Shown here piece after piece: positions 37,406 through 46,433 of a stretch of DNA of 64,000 bases (the first letter of the stretch is position 1; each line of letters begins with the position of its first letter). The DNA comes from Asaia bogorensis (GTDB lineage: Bacteria; Pseudomonadota; Alphaproteobacteria; CACIAM-22H2). The notes beneath the pieces are model-generated. The model was not told where the DNA came from. It made no database searches and saw only the letters and a program-made list of their open reading frames with translations. Made by a program: the position numbers and the translations under genes. The DNA is taken from positions 48,706-112,705 of the forward strand of contig CAMDLT010000006.1 in NCBI GenBank assembly GCA_945901855.1, in the 5' to 3' direction.

Positions 37406-37653
37406 GGCGTTGTTCTCGGGATGAAATCGTCTTGGTTGCCGGGGCCGGGGATCGGGCCGGGCACAGGGATGGCGCGGGGCGCGGGCGTGGCGTTTGGATT
37501 GACGGCGGACGGGCGCGGGGCGACGCCGCTTGGATAGATGCGCGGATAGCGCGCATCGACATCGGGCGGCGCTTCGGGCGCTGCCTTGCGCCCGCAGCCG
37601 CCAAGCGATAGCGCCAGCGCGGCGCCAAGCGCCAAAACAGCCAGTTTTTTCAC
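37402..37653 (-). CDS. Small lipoprotein, LptM/YifL-like
   Basis: An 83-residue lipoprotein. The signal [20 protein letters not shown] ends in the lipobox LGGC with lipidation at C20, followed by a Pro-rich tail. The start is GTG 37653, overlapping the last codon and stop of argH, and its stop overlaps the lysA ATG, so all three are translationally coupled. Position and size match LptM (YifL), recently assigned as an LptD maturation factor in Escherichia coli; the assignment rests on synteny and form. Confidence 0.8.
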   Translation of the reverse strand: MKKLAVLALGAALALSLGGCGRKAAPEAPPDVDARYPRIYPSGVAPRPSAVNPNATPAPRAIPVPGPIPGPGNQDDFIPRTTP

Positions 37654-39080
37654 ATGAACCTCCGGCGTGCGGCGGCGACGGCCTTTTTGACGTTGGCAGG
37701 TGCGGTGCCCCCGAAACTCCTGCGGCTCGCGACGGAGTTCTCGACGCCCAGCACGGAAAAAACCGTTTTGTCGATGCGCGCTTCGACCAGCTTCATGTCG
37801 GCCAAGGCAAGTTCGGAAATGTCGCAGCCTTTTTCTTCCGCCATGCGCACGATGCGGCCCGTTGCGTGGTGCGCTTCGCGAAACGGCATGCTCAGTTCGC
37901 GCACCAGCCAGTCGGCCAAGTCGGTCGCGGTCGTGAACCCGGCCCCTGCCGCCGCCTTCATGCGCGCTTCGTCGATCGCGATGTCGTCGACCATGCCGGT
38001 CATGGCGCCGATTCCCAGCATCAGCGCGTCGGCGGCGGCAAAGCAGCGGGCTTTGTCTTCCTGCATGTCTTTGGAATAGGTCAGCGGCAGACCCTTCATC
38101 ACGGTCGCAAGCCCGACGAACGAGCCGAGCAGGCGCCCGGTCGAGGCGCGCACCAGTTCGGCCGCATCGGGATTGCGCTTTTGCGGCATGATGGAGGAGC
38201 CTGTCGTCCATGCGTCCGACAGGCGCGCGAAACCGAATTGCGGTCCGGTCCAGAACACGATTTCCTCGGCCAAGCGCGACAGATGGATCGCCGCGATCGC
38301 GGCCGCCGCTAAAAATTCGAGCGCGAAATCGCGGTCCGCGACGCTGTCGAGCGAGTTGGCCGTCGGCCGGTCGAAGCCGAGTTCTTTCGCCGTAAAATCG
38401 CGGTCGATGGGGAACGAGGTGCCGGCCAGTGCGGCCGCCCCCAGCGGGCTTTCGTTCATGCGCCGGCGCGCGTCTGCAAACCGCGCGCGGTCGCGCCCGG
38501 CCATTTCGACATAGGCCATCAGATGGTGGCCGAAGGTCACGGGCTGGGCCGGCTGCAAATGCGTGAAGCCGGGCATCACGGCACCTGCGTGCTGTTCGGC
38601 GCGGTCGATCAGCGCGCGCTGGAGCTCGCGCAACGCCGCGCCCGCGCGATCGCATGCCCCGCGTACCCACATTTTGAAATCGAGCGCCACCTGGTCGTTG
38701 CGCGAGCGCGCGACATGCAGGCGTTTGGCGGGCTCGCCGATCAGTTCGGCCAGCCGTGCCTCGACATTCATGTGGATGTCTTCGAGTTCGGTCTTGAAGA
38801 CGAATTCGCCCTGTTCGATCTCGCGGCGCACTTCGTCGAGGCCCTGCACGATGGCGGCCACGTCTTTAGCCGACAGAATTTTCGTACGCGCGAGCATTTT
38901 GGCGTGCGCGGTCGAGCCTGCGATGTCTTCGGCATAAAGCCGCTTGTCGACATCGATCGACGCGTTGATCTTTTGCATGATCGCGTCGGGCGCCATGCCG
39001 AAGCGTCCGCCCCACATGGCGTTGGCCGCTTTTTTAGGAGCCGCTTTTTTCGGACGAGATTTTTTTGGCGGACGCGACAT
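37650..39080 (-). CDS. argH: Argininosuccinate lyase
   Basis: A 476-residue lyase that splits argininosuccinate into arginine and fumarate. Signature [15 protein letters not shown] is complete; other family motifs are MWGGRF near residue 22, [13 protein letters not shown] and [19 protein letters not shown] short Lys/Pro-rich extension ([17 protein letters not shown]) precedes the usual N-terminus. Start codon at 39080 overlaps or abuts the divergent TlpA gene, leaving no room for a conventional promoter between them. Confidence 0.95.
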   Translation of the reverse strand: MSRPPKKSRPKKAAPKKAANAMWGGRFGMAPDAIMQKINASIDVDKRLYAEDIAGSTAHAKMLARTKILSAKDVAAIVQGLDEVRREIEQGEFVFKTELEDIHMNVEARLAELIGEPAKRLHVARSRNDQVALDFKMWVRGACDRAGAALRELQRALIDRAEQHAGAVMPGFTHLQPAQPVTFGHHLMAYVEMAGRDRARFADARRRMNESPLGAAALAGTSFPIDRDFTAKELGFDRPTANSLDSVADRDFALEFLAAAAIAAIHLSRLAEEIVFWTGPQFGFARLSDAWTTGSSIMPQKRNPDAAELVRASTGRLLGSFVGLATVMKGLPLTYSKDMQEDKARCFAAADALMLGIGAMTGMVDDIAIDEARMKAAAGAGFTTATDLADWLVRELSMPFREAHHATGRIVRMAEEKGCDISELALADMKLVEARIDKTVFSVLGVENSVASRRSFGGTAPANVKKAVAAARRRFM

Positions 39081-39099
39081 GAGGACCTATATTGGCAGC

Positions 39100-39690
39100 A
39101 TGCAAACGAGGAAACCGAACCGACGCGCGGTTTTGGGCGGCAGCTTGGCGCTGGGGCTCGGCGCGAACCTAACGCTTGGCGTCCAAGGATCAAGTGTTTT
39201 CGCCCAGAGTTCGGGCTTCGGGGGCAAGCTTGGCCCCTTTAAGTTCGCGCCCGAACCCGTGCCGGCGGCGGAAATCGCCTTCCAAGATGCCGATGGCAAG
39301 CCGCTGTCGCTCGCCGATTTTCGCGGCCGCGTGGTCGTGCTGAACTATTGGGCGACATGGTGCGCGCCGTGCGTCGAGGAAATGCCCTCGCTCGACCGGC
39401 TGCAGGCCAATCTGGGGCCGCGCGGCATTTCCGTGGTCGCGATTTCGGTCGATCGCGGCGGCATGCGCCAGGTGGCGCCGTTCTTCGCCGCCAACACGCT
39501 TGCCAATTTGGCGGTCTATCTCGATCCGCAAGGCGCTTCGATGCGCGTGCTGGGCGTGCGCGGATTGCCGACGACGATCGTGATCGATCCGCAGGGGCGC
39601 GAGCGCGGGCGCTTGGAAGGCGCGGCTGCGTGGGACAGTCCGGCGGCCGAACGGCTGCTGCTTCAGTATTTGTCCAAAAATACGATCTGA
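39100..39690 (+). CDS. TlpA-like thioredoxin-family protein with a Tat signal
   Basis: A 196-residue periplasmic thiol-disulfide protein. The N-terminus MQTRKPNRRAVLGGSLALGL has a twin-arginine motif followed by a hydrophobic stretch, so it is probably exported folded. The TlpA/ResA fold carries the redox motif WATWCAPCVEEMPSL with C88 and C91 and the cis-Pro segment GLPTTIVID. ATG 39100 gives the compact Tat signal; ATG 39079 would add seven residues and overlap the argH start. The 3' end overlaps the convergent zinc-ribbon gene by 28 bp. Confidence 0.9.
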   Translation: MQTRKPNRRAVLGGSLALGLGANLTLGVQGSSVFAQSSGFGGKLGPFKFAPEPVPAAEIAFQDADGKPLSLADFRGRVVVLNYWATWCAPCVEEMPSLDRLQANLGPRGISVVAISVDRGGMRQVAPFFAANTLANLAVYLDPQGASMRVLGVRGLPTTIVIDPQGRERGRLEGAAAWDSPAAERLLLQYLSKNTI

Positions 39691-40583
39691 AGCTGGTTGG
39701 CGCCGGCCGGGGGGTTGGCAAGCTGGCTTTGGAACGTCGCCTCGGCGCCGGGTGCCAGACGGGCGATCTCTGCGGCAAAATCCCATGCCGCCACTTCGAC
39801 GCCGTCGCCGTCGCGCAAGATCGCGCGCAGATGCGGCACGTTGCGCGCCAAGTCGGTCGCGTTGCGCACGCGCCCGGCGATCAGCAAGGCAGGCGCCCCC
39901 TCGTGGTTGCCGCGCGCGGCCGTCGGCGCCACAAGTTCGAGCCCTTCGCCAGCCAGCGGTACCGGGAATTGCAGCGCTTGATAGATCGCGCGCGTCTCGG
40001 GGAAGCGCGCCATGATCTCGCCTTGCGCAAAAACGCCGACCCCGATCGCCGACACGGTCAGCGCGAACAGCAGCCAGCCGACCGCAGCCGCGATCGAACG
40101 GCGCGCTGGCTTGCCTGTTCCCGTATTGGCATCCATGGCCGCCATTTTAAGGGCGGCAGGCATCGGATCGGCGGCTTCGCGCGCCTGCTGTTCGTCTGCC
40201 GGGGATTCGACCGCCATGGCATCGACCGTTTCCAGGGTCCGCTTGAAACTTTGCGGCGCCAGGACCGGTTCGTCTTCCTGGAACGCGGGCATCGGGCGCG
40301 GCGCTGGCTGCGGCGGCATCGGTTCGGGCGGCGGCGGCGGCGGGGCGGGGGCCTCGAAGCGGCTGGGGTTTGCGGGCATTTCCAGCGCGTTTTCGCCATC
40401 CAAGTGCTTGCGCATGCGCTTGGCGGTTTTTGGAAAATGCGGGTTTGTCTCCAGAATGGCCTGGCGCGGACGCTGGTGCCAGCTATGGCCGCAGGTGCCG
40501 CAGCGCACCGTGCGACCGCCGTCGCCAAGCACTTCGTCGGGCACGCGAAAGCGCGTGGAGCAGGTCGGACATCCCAGAATCAT
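39663..40583 (-). CDS. MJ0042-type zinc-ribbon domain membrane protein
   Basis: A 306-residue protein. The N-terminal zinc ribbon has C5-x2-C8 and C28-x2-C31 (ILGCPTCSTRFRVPDEVLG, then RCGTCGHSWHQ). A Pro-rich linker around residues 75-110 leads to a single hydrophobic helix near 165-185 (SIAAAVGWLLFALTVSAIGV) and an extracytoplasmic DUF3426-like domain. This layout is common next to ftsEX in alphaproteobacteria. It is divergent from ftsE. Function unknown. Confidence 0.86.
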   Translation of the reverse strand: MILGCPTCSTRFRVPDEVLGDGGRTVRCGTCGHSWHQRPRQAILETNPHFPKTAKRMRKHLDGENALEMPANPSRFEAPAPPPPPPEPMPPQPAPRPMPAFQEDEPVLAPQSFKRTLETVDAMAVESPADEQQAREAADPMPAALKMAAMDANTGTGKPARRSIAAAVGWLLFALTVSAIGVGVFAQGEIMARFPETRAIYQALQFPVPLAGEGLELVAPTAARGNHEGAPALLIAGRVRNATDLARNVPHLRAILRDGDGVEVAAWDFAAEIARLAPGAEATFQSQLANPPAGANQLQIVFLDKY

Positions 40584-40662
40584 AGTGCTTTTATAGGGCC
40601 GTGGGGCGTGCGGGGGCAAGCTTGCGCGCGCTTGGTCCCGCGTGCCAGCATCGGCCTTGAAA

Positions 40663-41331
40663 ATGATCGTCTTCCACAAAGTAGGCTTGCGCTACGGCTT
40701 GGGGCCGGAAGTGCTGCGCGATGTCAGCTTCGCGCTGTCGCCGGGCAGTTTCCATTTTTTGACCGGCGCATCGGGGGCTGGCAAGTCGTCGTTGCTGTCG
40801 TTGCTGTACCTTGCGCGCCTGCCAAGTCGCGGCACCGTGCATATGTTCGGGCGCGACGTCGCGCGTATGGCACGCCGCGATCTGCCGGGCCTCAGGCGGC
40901 GAATCGGCACGGTGTTCCAGGATTTCCGCCTGCTCGACCATCTGTCGGTGATCGACAATGTGGCCCTGCCGTTGCGCGTGCAGGGCGCCGAGGAGACGCA
41001 ATTGCGCGCGCATGCCGCCGAATTGCTCGTCTGGGTGGGCTTGGGAGAGCATCTGGACGCGTTGCCGCCGACCTTGTCGGGCGGCCAGAAACAGCGCGTG
41101 GCGATCGCGCGCGCGGTCATCGGACGGCCCAAGCTTTTGATCGCCGACGAGCCAACGGGCAACGTGGACGACCGCATCGCGCTGCGCTTGATGCGGCTCT
41201 TCGAGGAACTCAACCGCCTGGGCACCACCATTGTGGTCGCAACGCACAATTTGCAGCTTGTGCGCGAGTCGCGCCATCCCGAGCTGCATTTGGATGCGGG
41301 GGCCTTGGTCCAGACCGCGAAGGCAGCCTAG
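40663..41331 (+). CDS. ftsE: Cell division ATP-binding protein FtsE
   Basis: A 222-residue ABC ATPase that works with FtsX in septal peptidoglycan hydrolase control. Walker A is [17 protein letters not shown], signature [15 protein letters not shown] and Walker [14 protein letters not shown]. The Q-loop region [15 protein letters not shown] is FtsE-like. ATG 40663 was chosen over GTG 40642 because [12 protein letters not shown] matches the family start. ftsX follows after 4 bp. Confidence 0.93.
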   Translation: MIVFHKVGLRYGLGPEVLRDVSFALSPGSFHFLTGASGAGKSSLLSLLYLARLPSRGTVHMFGRDVARMARRDLPGLRRRIGTVFQDFRLLDHLSVIDNVALPLRVQGAEETQLRAHAAELLVWVGLGEHLDALPPTLSGGQKQRVAIARAVIGRPKLLIADEPTGNVDDRIALRLMRLFEELNRLGTTIVVATHNLQLVRESRHPELHLDAGALVQTAKAA

Positions 41332-41335
41332 CGCG

Positions 41336-42205
41336 ATGGCGTGGTTCGATTTCGGCCGCGGCAGCGAGCTTGCGTTGGAACGCGATCGCGAGCGGCGCTG
41401 GATCGCCGCCGTGGTCGCGGCCCTCGCATTTTTGGCGACGCTGGCGCTCGGGCTCGCCCTTGCCCTGTCGGGGACGGCGCAACGTTGGCAGACGAGTTTT
41501 GCGGGCACCTTGACGCTCGAACTGCCCGCCGGTGCCGATCCGAACCCCGCACTGGTCGTTTTGCGCGCGGATCGCGCGATCGCCAGTGCGGTTGCTTTGC
41601 CGCGTGCGGCCGCCGAAGCGCTGCTGGCGCCATGGCTGGGTGCTGAAAATCTGCAAGAGCTGCCGATCCCGCTGTTGGTGGATATCCGCACCGTACCGGG
41701 GGTGGCGCTCGATCTGCCGACCCTGGCGCGCAGGCTGGAGGCGGCCGTGCCGGGGGCAGCGCTTGACGATCACGGGCGCTGGCTTGCCGGATTTTTGGCG
41801 CTCGCACGGGCAGCCAGCCTGGTCGCGGCGATCGTGCTGGGGGCGGTCGCGCTCGCGGCGGCAAGCTGCGTGGCATTCGCAACGCGCGCGGGCCTTGCCA
41901 TGCATCGCGAGGCGGTCGATCTGTTGCACCTTGTGGGCGCGCCCGACGGCTATATCGCGGTGCAGTTTGCGCGGGCCGCGATGCGGCTTGCCTTTGCCGG
42001 GGCCGCGATCGGTGCGGTGGGGGCGGGCAGCGTGCTGCTGCTTGCCTATTCGATCGCCGGGGCCAGCGGCAATCTTGCTTTCCCGTTGCCCGCGTTGCGA
42101 CCCGGCGATTGGCTGTTGCTGGCTTCAGTGCCCGTCGCGGCGACGTTGGTGGCCGCCGCCGCCGCCTACGGGACAGTGATGCGCAATCTGGCGCGTATCC
42201 TGTAG
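41336..42205 (+). CDS. ftsX: Cell division protein FtsX
   Basis: A 289-residue protein with the FtsX layout: an N-terminal helix (IAAVVAALAFLATLALGLAL), an extracytoplasmic domain to about residue 155, then three helices including LLLASVPVAATLVAAAAAYG at the end. Sequence is diverged and Ala-rich, so the call rests on topology and on coupling to ftsE. It ends 11 bp before gmhB. Confidence 0.88.
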   Translation: MAWFDFGRGSELALERDRERRWIAAVVAALAFLATLALGLALALSGTAQRWQTSFAGTLTLELPAGADPNPALVVLRADRAIASAVALPRAAAEALLAPWLGAENLQELPIPLLVDIRTVPGVALDLPTLARRLEAAVPGAALDDHGRWLAGFLALARAASLVAAIVLGAVALAAASCVAFATRAGLAMHREAVDLLHLVGAPDGYIAVQFARAAMRLAFAGAAIGAVGAGSVLLLAYSIAGASGNLAFPLPALRPGDWLLLASVPVAATLVAAAAAYGTVMRNLARIL

Positions 42206-42216
42206 ATTCGCTTTCC

Positions 42217-42759
42217 ATGACACGACTCGTCCTCCTGGATCGCGACGGCGTTCTCAACGTCGATCGTGCCGATTACGTCAAACATCCGGGCGAGCTGGTG
42301 CTGCTGCCCGGTGCGGCGGCGGCCGTGGCCCGCCTCAATGCGGCCGGATACCGTGTCGCCGTGTGCACCAACCAGTCGGCGATCGGGCGCGGCATTTTCG
42401 ACGAAGCGATGCTCCGCCGGATCCACGACAAATTGCGCGACGAGCTTGCGCGCGAACGCGCGACGCTGGATGCCATTTTTCATTGCCCCGACGCGCCGGG
42501 TCCCGTCTCCGACTGTCGCAAGCCGGCGCCCGGCATGCTGATCGCGGCGATCGCGCGTTTTGGCGCAGCCCCGCTGCAGACGCCGTTTGTCGGCGACAGC
42601 GTGACCGATCTGCAGGCGGCGGCCAAACTCGGCTGCCCGCGCCATCTGGTGCGCACCGGGCACGGCGCAAGAACGCAAGCCGCCGGCCTGCCCGAGGACG
42701 TTTTGCCCGTCGCGATCCATACCGATCTGGCGGCGGCCGTTGCCGCGCTGCTGTCCTGA
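42217..42759 (+). CDS. gmhB: HAD-IIIA phosphatase, D,D-heptose 1,7-bisphosphate phosphatase-like
   Basis: A 180-residue HAD phosphatase. Catalytic Asp pair is D8/D10 in LLDRDGVLNVDRADYV, with CTNQSAIGRG (motif II) and RKPAPGML plus FVGDSVTDLQAA (motifs III/IV). In GmhB this step belongs to ADP-heptose synthesis for lipopolysaccharide. The zinc-binding loop looks reduced: FHCPDAPGPVSDCRKP keeps two cysteines but lacks the usual extra His/Cys ligands, so substrate specificity is less certain. Its stop overlaps the next start. Confidence 0.83.
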   Translation: MTRLVLLDRDGVLNVDRADYVKHPGELVLLPGAAAAVARLNAAGYRVAVCTNQSAIGRGIFDEAMLRRIHDKLRDELARERATLDAIFHCPDAPGPVSDCRKPAPGMLIAAIARFGAAPLQTPFVGDSVTDLQAAAKLGCPRHLVRTGHGARTQAAGLPEDVLPVAIHTDLAAAVAALLS

Positions 42760-43361
42760 TGGTCGGGCGCTGGTTCGCAACCGTGACGGGCGCGATCGTG
42801 GCGCTCGCCATCGCCTATTTTGCCGGGCTGTGGGCTTACGCGTCCGACATCCCGCGCGAAGGTCCGCTTGACGCGCGCGCGACCGACGCCATCGTGGTGC
42901 TGACCGGGGGGCAGCTGCGGTTGCGCGAAGGGTTACGTCTGCTGGCCGAGGGCAAAGCCCGCAAGCTGCTGGTGTCGGGTGTCAATCGTGGGGTCGAGCT
43001 GGCCGATTTGCTGCGTGTCGCCCGCCACGATGCGAGCGGCGTCGAATGCTGCATTGAGCTTGGCTACGACGCGGACTCGACCCAAGGCAACGCGCGCGAA
43101 GCGGCGGCGTTCGTCGCACGCGAAAATTTCACGAGCCTGCGCCTGGTTACCGCCAACTACCATATGCGCCGCGCGTTGCTCGAATTTCGCCGCGCCATGC
43201 CGCATATCGAGATCGTCGCCCAGCCCGTTTATCCCGAAAATTTCCGCGTCGAAGATTGGTGGCGCTGGCCCGGTACCTATGCGCTATTGCAGGCCGAGTA
43301 CCACAAATACATCGGCGCGGTGCTGCGCCCTTATCTGGCATTCGGCGAGACGGTTCCATGA
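42759..43361 (+). CDS. YdcF family protein (DUF218)
   Basis: A 200-residue protein with one N-terminal helix (TVTGAIVALAIAYFAGLWAY) and a DUF218 domain. Family segments are AIVVLTGGQLRLREGLRLL, ELGYDADSTQGNAREAAAF and LVTANYHMRRALLEFRR. Relatives (SanA, YdcF) are linked to envelope integrity or vancomycin resistance. ATG 42759 overlaps gmhB's stop by one base and its own stop overlaps plsC (ATGA). Confidence 0.87.
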   Translation: MVGRWFATVTGAIVALAIAYFAGLWAYASDIPREGPLDARATDAIVVLTGGQLRLREGLRLLAEGKARKLLVSGVNRGVELADLLRVARHDASGVECCIELGYDADSTQGNAREAAAFVARENFTSLRLVTANYHMRRALLEFRRAMPHIEIVAQPVYPENFRVEDWWRWPGTYALLQAEYHKYIGAVLRPYLAFGETVP

Positions 43362-44098
43362 TCGGCGTGCGTTCGTTTCTGTTCAACATCTGGTTTTTCG
43401 GCGCGACCGCGCTGCTGCTGGTCGCCTCGCTGCCGTGCCAATTCATGGACCGGCGCGGCGTGCACTTCATCGCCCGGCTGTGGGCGCGCGTGGTCTCGTT
43501 CGGGATGCGGCACATCTGCAGGCTCGACTACCGCGTGGTCGGGCGCACCGATCTTTTGAAGGGCCCGGCCCTGATCGCCGCCAAGCACCAGTCGGCGTGG
43601 GACACGGTGATCTTCTACGCGTTCTGCGACGATCCGACCTACGTGATGAAAAAAGAACTGCTGTCGATCCCGCTCTATGGCTGGCACGCGCGCAAGCAAA
43701 AGATGATTCCCGTCGACCGCAAAGGCGGCGGCGCTGCCTTGAAGCGCATGCTGACGATGGCGGTCGAGGCGATCGGCGAGCGCCGTCAGATCGTGATCTT
43801 TCCGCAAGGGACGCGCACGCCGGTGCGCTCGGATGCCCAGGATTGGCCCTACCATCCGGGCGTCATGGCGCTTTACAGCAAGCTCGATTTGCCGTGCGTG
43901 CCGGTGGCGCTCGATTCCGGGCTGTTCTGGGGGCGACGCAGCTTCGCGAAAAAACCCGGCACCATCACGATCGAAGTGCTCGATGCGATACCTGCGGGCC
44001 TGAAGCGCGCCGAATTCATGCGCGAGCTCGAGACGCGCATCGAAACGGCGACGCATCGCCTGGAAGCCCGGCACGAAAAAAGCACGGACGCGCGATGA
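43358..44098 (+). CDS. plsC: 1-acyl-sn-glycerol-3-phosphate acyltransferase
   Basis: A 246-residue LPLAT-family acyltransferase that makes phosphatidic acid. The catalytic HX4D motif is H77...D82 (AAKHQSAWDTVIF). The FPEGTR motif appears as IFPQGTRTP near residue 148. An N-terminal hydrophobic helix (FNIWFFGATALLLVASLPC) anchors it. It is coupled by ATGA overlaps on both sides, to ydcF and to the cyclase. Confidence 0.92.
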   Translation: MIGVRSFLFNIWFFGATALLLVASLPCQFMDRRGVHFIARLWARVVSFGMRHICRLDYRVVGRTDLLKGPALIAAKHQSAWDTVIFYAFCDDPTYVMKKELLSIPLYGWHARKQKMIPVDRKGGGAALKRMLTMAVEAIGERRQIVIFPQGTRTPVRSDAQDWPYHPGVMALYSKLDLPCVPVALDSGLFWGRRSFAKKPGTITIEVLDAIPAGLKRAEFMRELETRIETATHRLEARHEKSTDAR

Positions 44099-45774
44099 GA
44101 GCGTCGTCGCGCGATTTGCGCCTCGCCTCGGGCCTCGTGCTGTTTTTGTATGTCGCGCTCCATCTGCTCAACCATGCGGCGATGAACGTGTCGCTTGCGG
44201 CAGCCGAGGGCTACGCCGAGATCATGTTCGCGCTGGTTGGCTTGCCGCCCGTGCGCTGGATTCTCTATGGCGCGCTGCTCGTCCATTTCGCGCTGGCGCT
44301 TCATGCGATCTACCGGCGGCGCGATCTTGGCAGCCTGTCGCGCGGGGAGATCGGCCAGCTTGTCGCGGGCTTGCTGGTGGTGCCGATCCTTGTCGGGCAT
44401 GTGGTGCCGGTGCGTTTCGGGCCGCTGCTGTTGGGCATGATCCCGATGCACACGACCGTGTCGATCGCGACGACAAAATTTTCGGACGTTCCCGGCGTGA
44501 CGATGGCGCTCGCGATTTTGCTGGTTTGGCTGCATGGCTGCATCGGCGTGCATTACTGGCTGCGCTTGAAGCCGGGGTATGCGCGCTGGCAGCCATGGCT
44601 GATGGGGGCAAGCGTCGCGTTGGGCGTTTTGGCCTTGACGGGCTATCTTGCGGGGGCTCGCGAAGCGTCGGCGTTGTTCGCCGATCCGGCCTGGCGCGCG
44701 GGCATGGCCGCGCGCTTCCGCTTGCCCGATGCCGAGGGCGCCGCCCAGTTGGAGCGCATCCAGAACGCCGTCTTGGCGATATGGGCGCTGGCGATCGCAG
44801 CGACGTTCGGCGGCCGCCGTCTGCGCGATTTTCTTGCCCACCGGCGCGGGCGCGCGATCGTGGCGTATCCGGGCGATGCGAGCGTCGCTGTCGCCTTTGG
44901 CACCAGTCTGCTCGATGCAAGCCGCCAGGGCCGCATCGCGCACGCCTCGGTGTGCGGCGGGCGCGGGCGCTGCTCGACGTGCCGCGTGCGCGTCGAACGC
45001 GGTGCTGAAAATCTCTCGCCCGCGGCGCCCGACGAGCTTGCCGTGCTGAAGCGCGTGGCAGCCCCTGACGGCATTCGCCTGGCCTGCCAAGCGCGTGCCT
45101 TTGGCGACATCGCGATCGTCCCCATGCTGCCGGCTTCGATCGGCGTTGCGGGGCTTGCCCGGCGCCGCGAACGCGAAACCGCGGGCATGGAAAAATCCAT
45201 CGCCGTCATGTTCGCCGATTTGCGCGGTTTCACCGCTTTGTCGGAGGGCAAGCTGCCCTTCGACGTGGTGTTTTTGCTCAACCGCTATTTTGCCGAAATG
45301 GGCGCCGCCATCGAAGTCTCGGGCGGGCGCATCGACAAGTTCGTCGGCGACGGCATCGTCGCCCTGTTTGGCGTCGAAACCGGGGCGGCCGAGGGCACGC
45401 GCCAAGCGATCGCCGGCGCGCGCGCCATGGTGGCACGGCTTGCGGCGCTGAACGCGGCCCTTGCGCACGATCTGCCCGAGCCGCTGCGCATCGGGATCGG
45501 CATCCATACCGGCCCCGCGATCGTGGGCGAAATGGGCTACAGCCAGGCGCGCCAGTTCACCGCCATCGGCGATACGGTCAACACCGCAAGCCGCCTCGAA
45601 GCGCTGACGAAGAAATACCAAGCGCATCTGCTGGTATCGAGCGAGGCGGCCGACGCAAGCGGTCTGGATTTTGCCGCCTTCGCGCACGACACGACCGACA
45701 TACGCGGCCGCCAAGGAACGCTCGGCGTGCGCGTGATCAAAGATGCGATGGATCTGCCCGTACGCGCCGGGTGA
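44095..45774 (+). CDS. Membrane-bound class III adenylate cyclase with 2Fe-2S ferredoxin domain (CyaC-like)
   Basis: A 559-residue three-part protein. Residues 1-245 hold about six helices with many membrane-region histidines (H23, H27, H64, H70, H102, H119, H147, H153), resembling a diheme-b anchor of succinate dehydrogenase type. Residues 255-345 are a plant-type 2Fe-2S domain (C287-x5-C293-x2-C296 ... C331). Residues 365-559 are a class III cyclase with metal Asp D374 (MFADLRGFT) and D419 (FVGDGIVALF), adenine-type K415 and GDTVNTASR. The layout matches redox-regulated CyaC-type cyclases that I recall from Sinorhizobium. ATGA overlap with plsC. Confidence 0.9.
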   Translation: MRASSRDLRLASGLVLFLYVALHLLNHAAMNVSLAAAEGYAEIMFALVGLPPVRWILYGALLVHFALALHAIYRRRDLGSLSRGEIGQLVAGLLVVPILVGHVVPVRFGPLLLGMIPMHTTVSIATTKFSDVPGVTMALAILLVWLHGCIGVHYWLRLKPGYARWQPWLMGASVALGVLALTGYLAGAREASALFADPAWRAGMAARFRLPDAEGAAQLERIQNAVLAIWALAIAATFGGRRLRDFLAHRRGRAIVAYPGDASVAVAFGTSLLDASRQGRIAHASVCGGRGRCSTCRVRVERGAENLSPAAPDELAVLKRVAAPDGIRLACQARAFGDIAIVPMLPASIGVAGLARRRERETAGMEKSIAVMFADLRGFTALSEGKLPFDVVFLLNRYFAEMGAAIEVSGGRIDKFVGDGIVALFGVETGAAEGTRQAIAGARAMVARLAALNAALAHDLPEPLRIGIGIHTGPAIVGEMGYSQARQFTAIGDTVNTASRLEALTKKYQAHLLVSSEAADASGLDFAAFAHDTTDIRGRQGTLGVRVIKDAMDLPVRAG

Positions 45775-45820
45775 CGCACCCCGACACCGCGTGAAAATAA
45801 GTTATTTTTGCACACGTGCC

Positions 45821-45849
45821 TTGACTACATAGCGCGCATGTATTTAAAT
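45821..45849 (+). promoter_or_regulatory. Candidate promoter for the PAS protein gene
   Basis: TTGACT (45821-45826), a 17-bp spacer and TTAAAT (45844-45849) lie in a locally A+T-rich stretch after the cyclase stop. Good -35, moderate -10. Confidence 0.45.
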
Positions 45850-45871
45850 TATTTTAGATTGAGTCGAACGC

Positions 45872-46423
45872 TTGCCCCGAGCTGGAGTGTATTGTCTGTC
45901 CGATTTTCGCAGCAAGCGTGCCGAAATTTTGAGGGATGCTGCGCCGGGACTTGCGGCTTTCTTCGTCTGGGCAAGCGAGCGCAGGGCGGCGCTCGGGCGC
46001 CAATTGCAGCGCGCCGATTTGTCGCTCGATCAAGTCGCGCGCTGGGCTGCCAATCTCAAAATCGTCGACCGCAACGCTGCGACCGGCGAATTGCATGTGC
46101 GTCTGTTCGGAACCGGCATGGCCGAAATTTACGGCCGCGATCTGACGGGACAGACGCTGCAAATCGCATTGCCGGGCGCGCTCAAGGACCAGCTTTTGGC
46201 CGCCTACGAAACCGCCACCGGCGGGCGCGTGGTCCACGAGAAAATAGATTTCGACTGGCCCGACGGAAAAAACGTGCGCTACGAGCGAATTATCTATCCC
46301 CTTGACACGCAGGGCGTGTATGGCCAGTTTGCGGTTGTCGGCGCTCGCAACTCGGGTCGGCGCAACATATTTGCGTGTCCGCACGACGCCTGTTTCGTCG
46401 CCGCGACGCTCGACGTGCTTTAG
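45872..46423 (+). CDS. PAS-domain protein (PAS_5/DUF1330-like alphaproteobacterial type)
   Basis: A protein of about 183 residues with a single PAS-like domain: LRDAAPGLAAFFVWASERRA, then KIVDRNAATGELHVRLFGTGM, YGRDLTGQTL and RYERIIYPL. This pattern matches the PAS_5 proteins common in Rhodospirillales. No output domain is attached. Start is uncertain: TTG 45872 is given, GTG 45887 is an alternative, and no clear ribosome binding site is seen. It converges with the LysE gene across 10 bp. Confidence 0.72.
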   Translation: MPRAGVYCLSDFRSKRAEILRDAAPGLAAFFVWASERRAALGRQLQRADLSLDQVARWAANLKIVDRNAATGELHVRLFGTGMAEIYGRDLTGQTLQIALPGALKDQLLAAYETATGGRVVHEKIDFDWPDGKNVRYERIIYPLDTQGVYGQFAVVGARNSGRRNIFACPHDACFVAATLDVL

Positions 46424-46433
46424 CGGGATCTCG

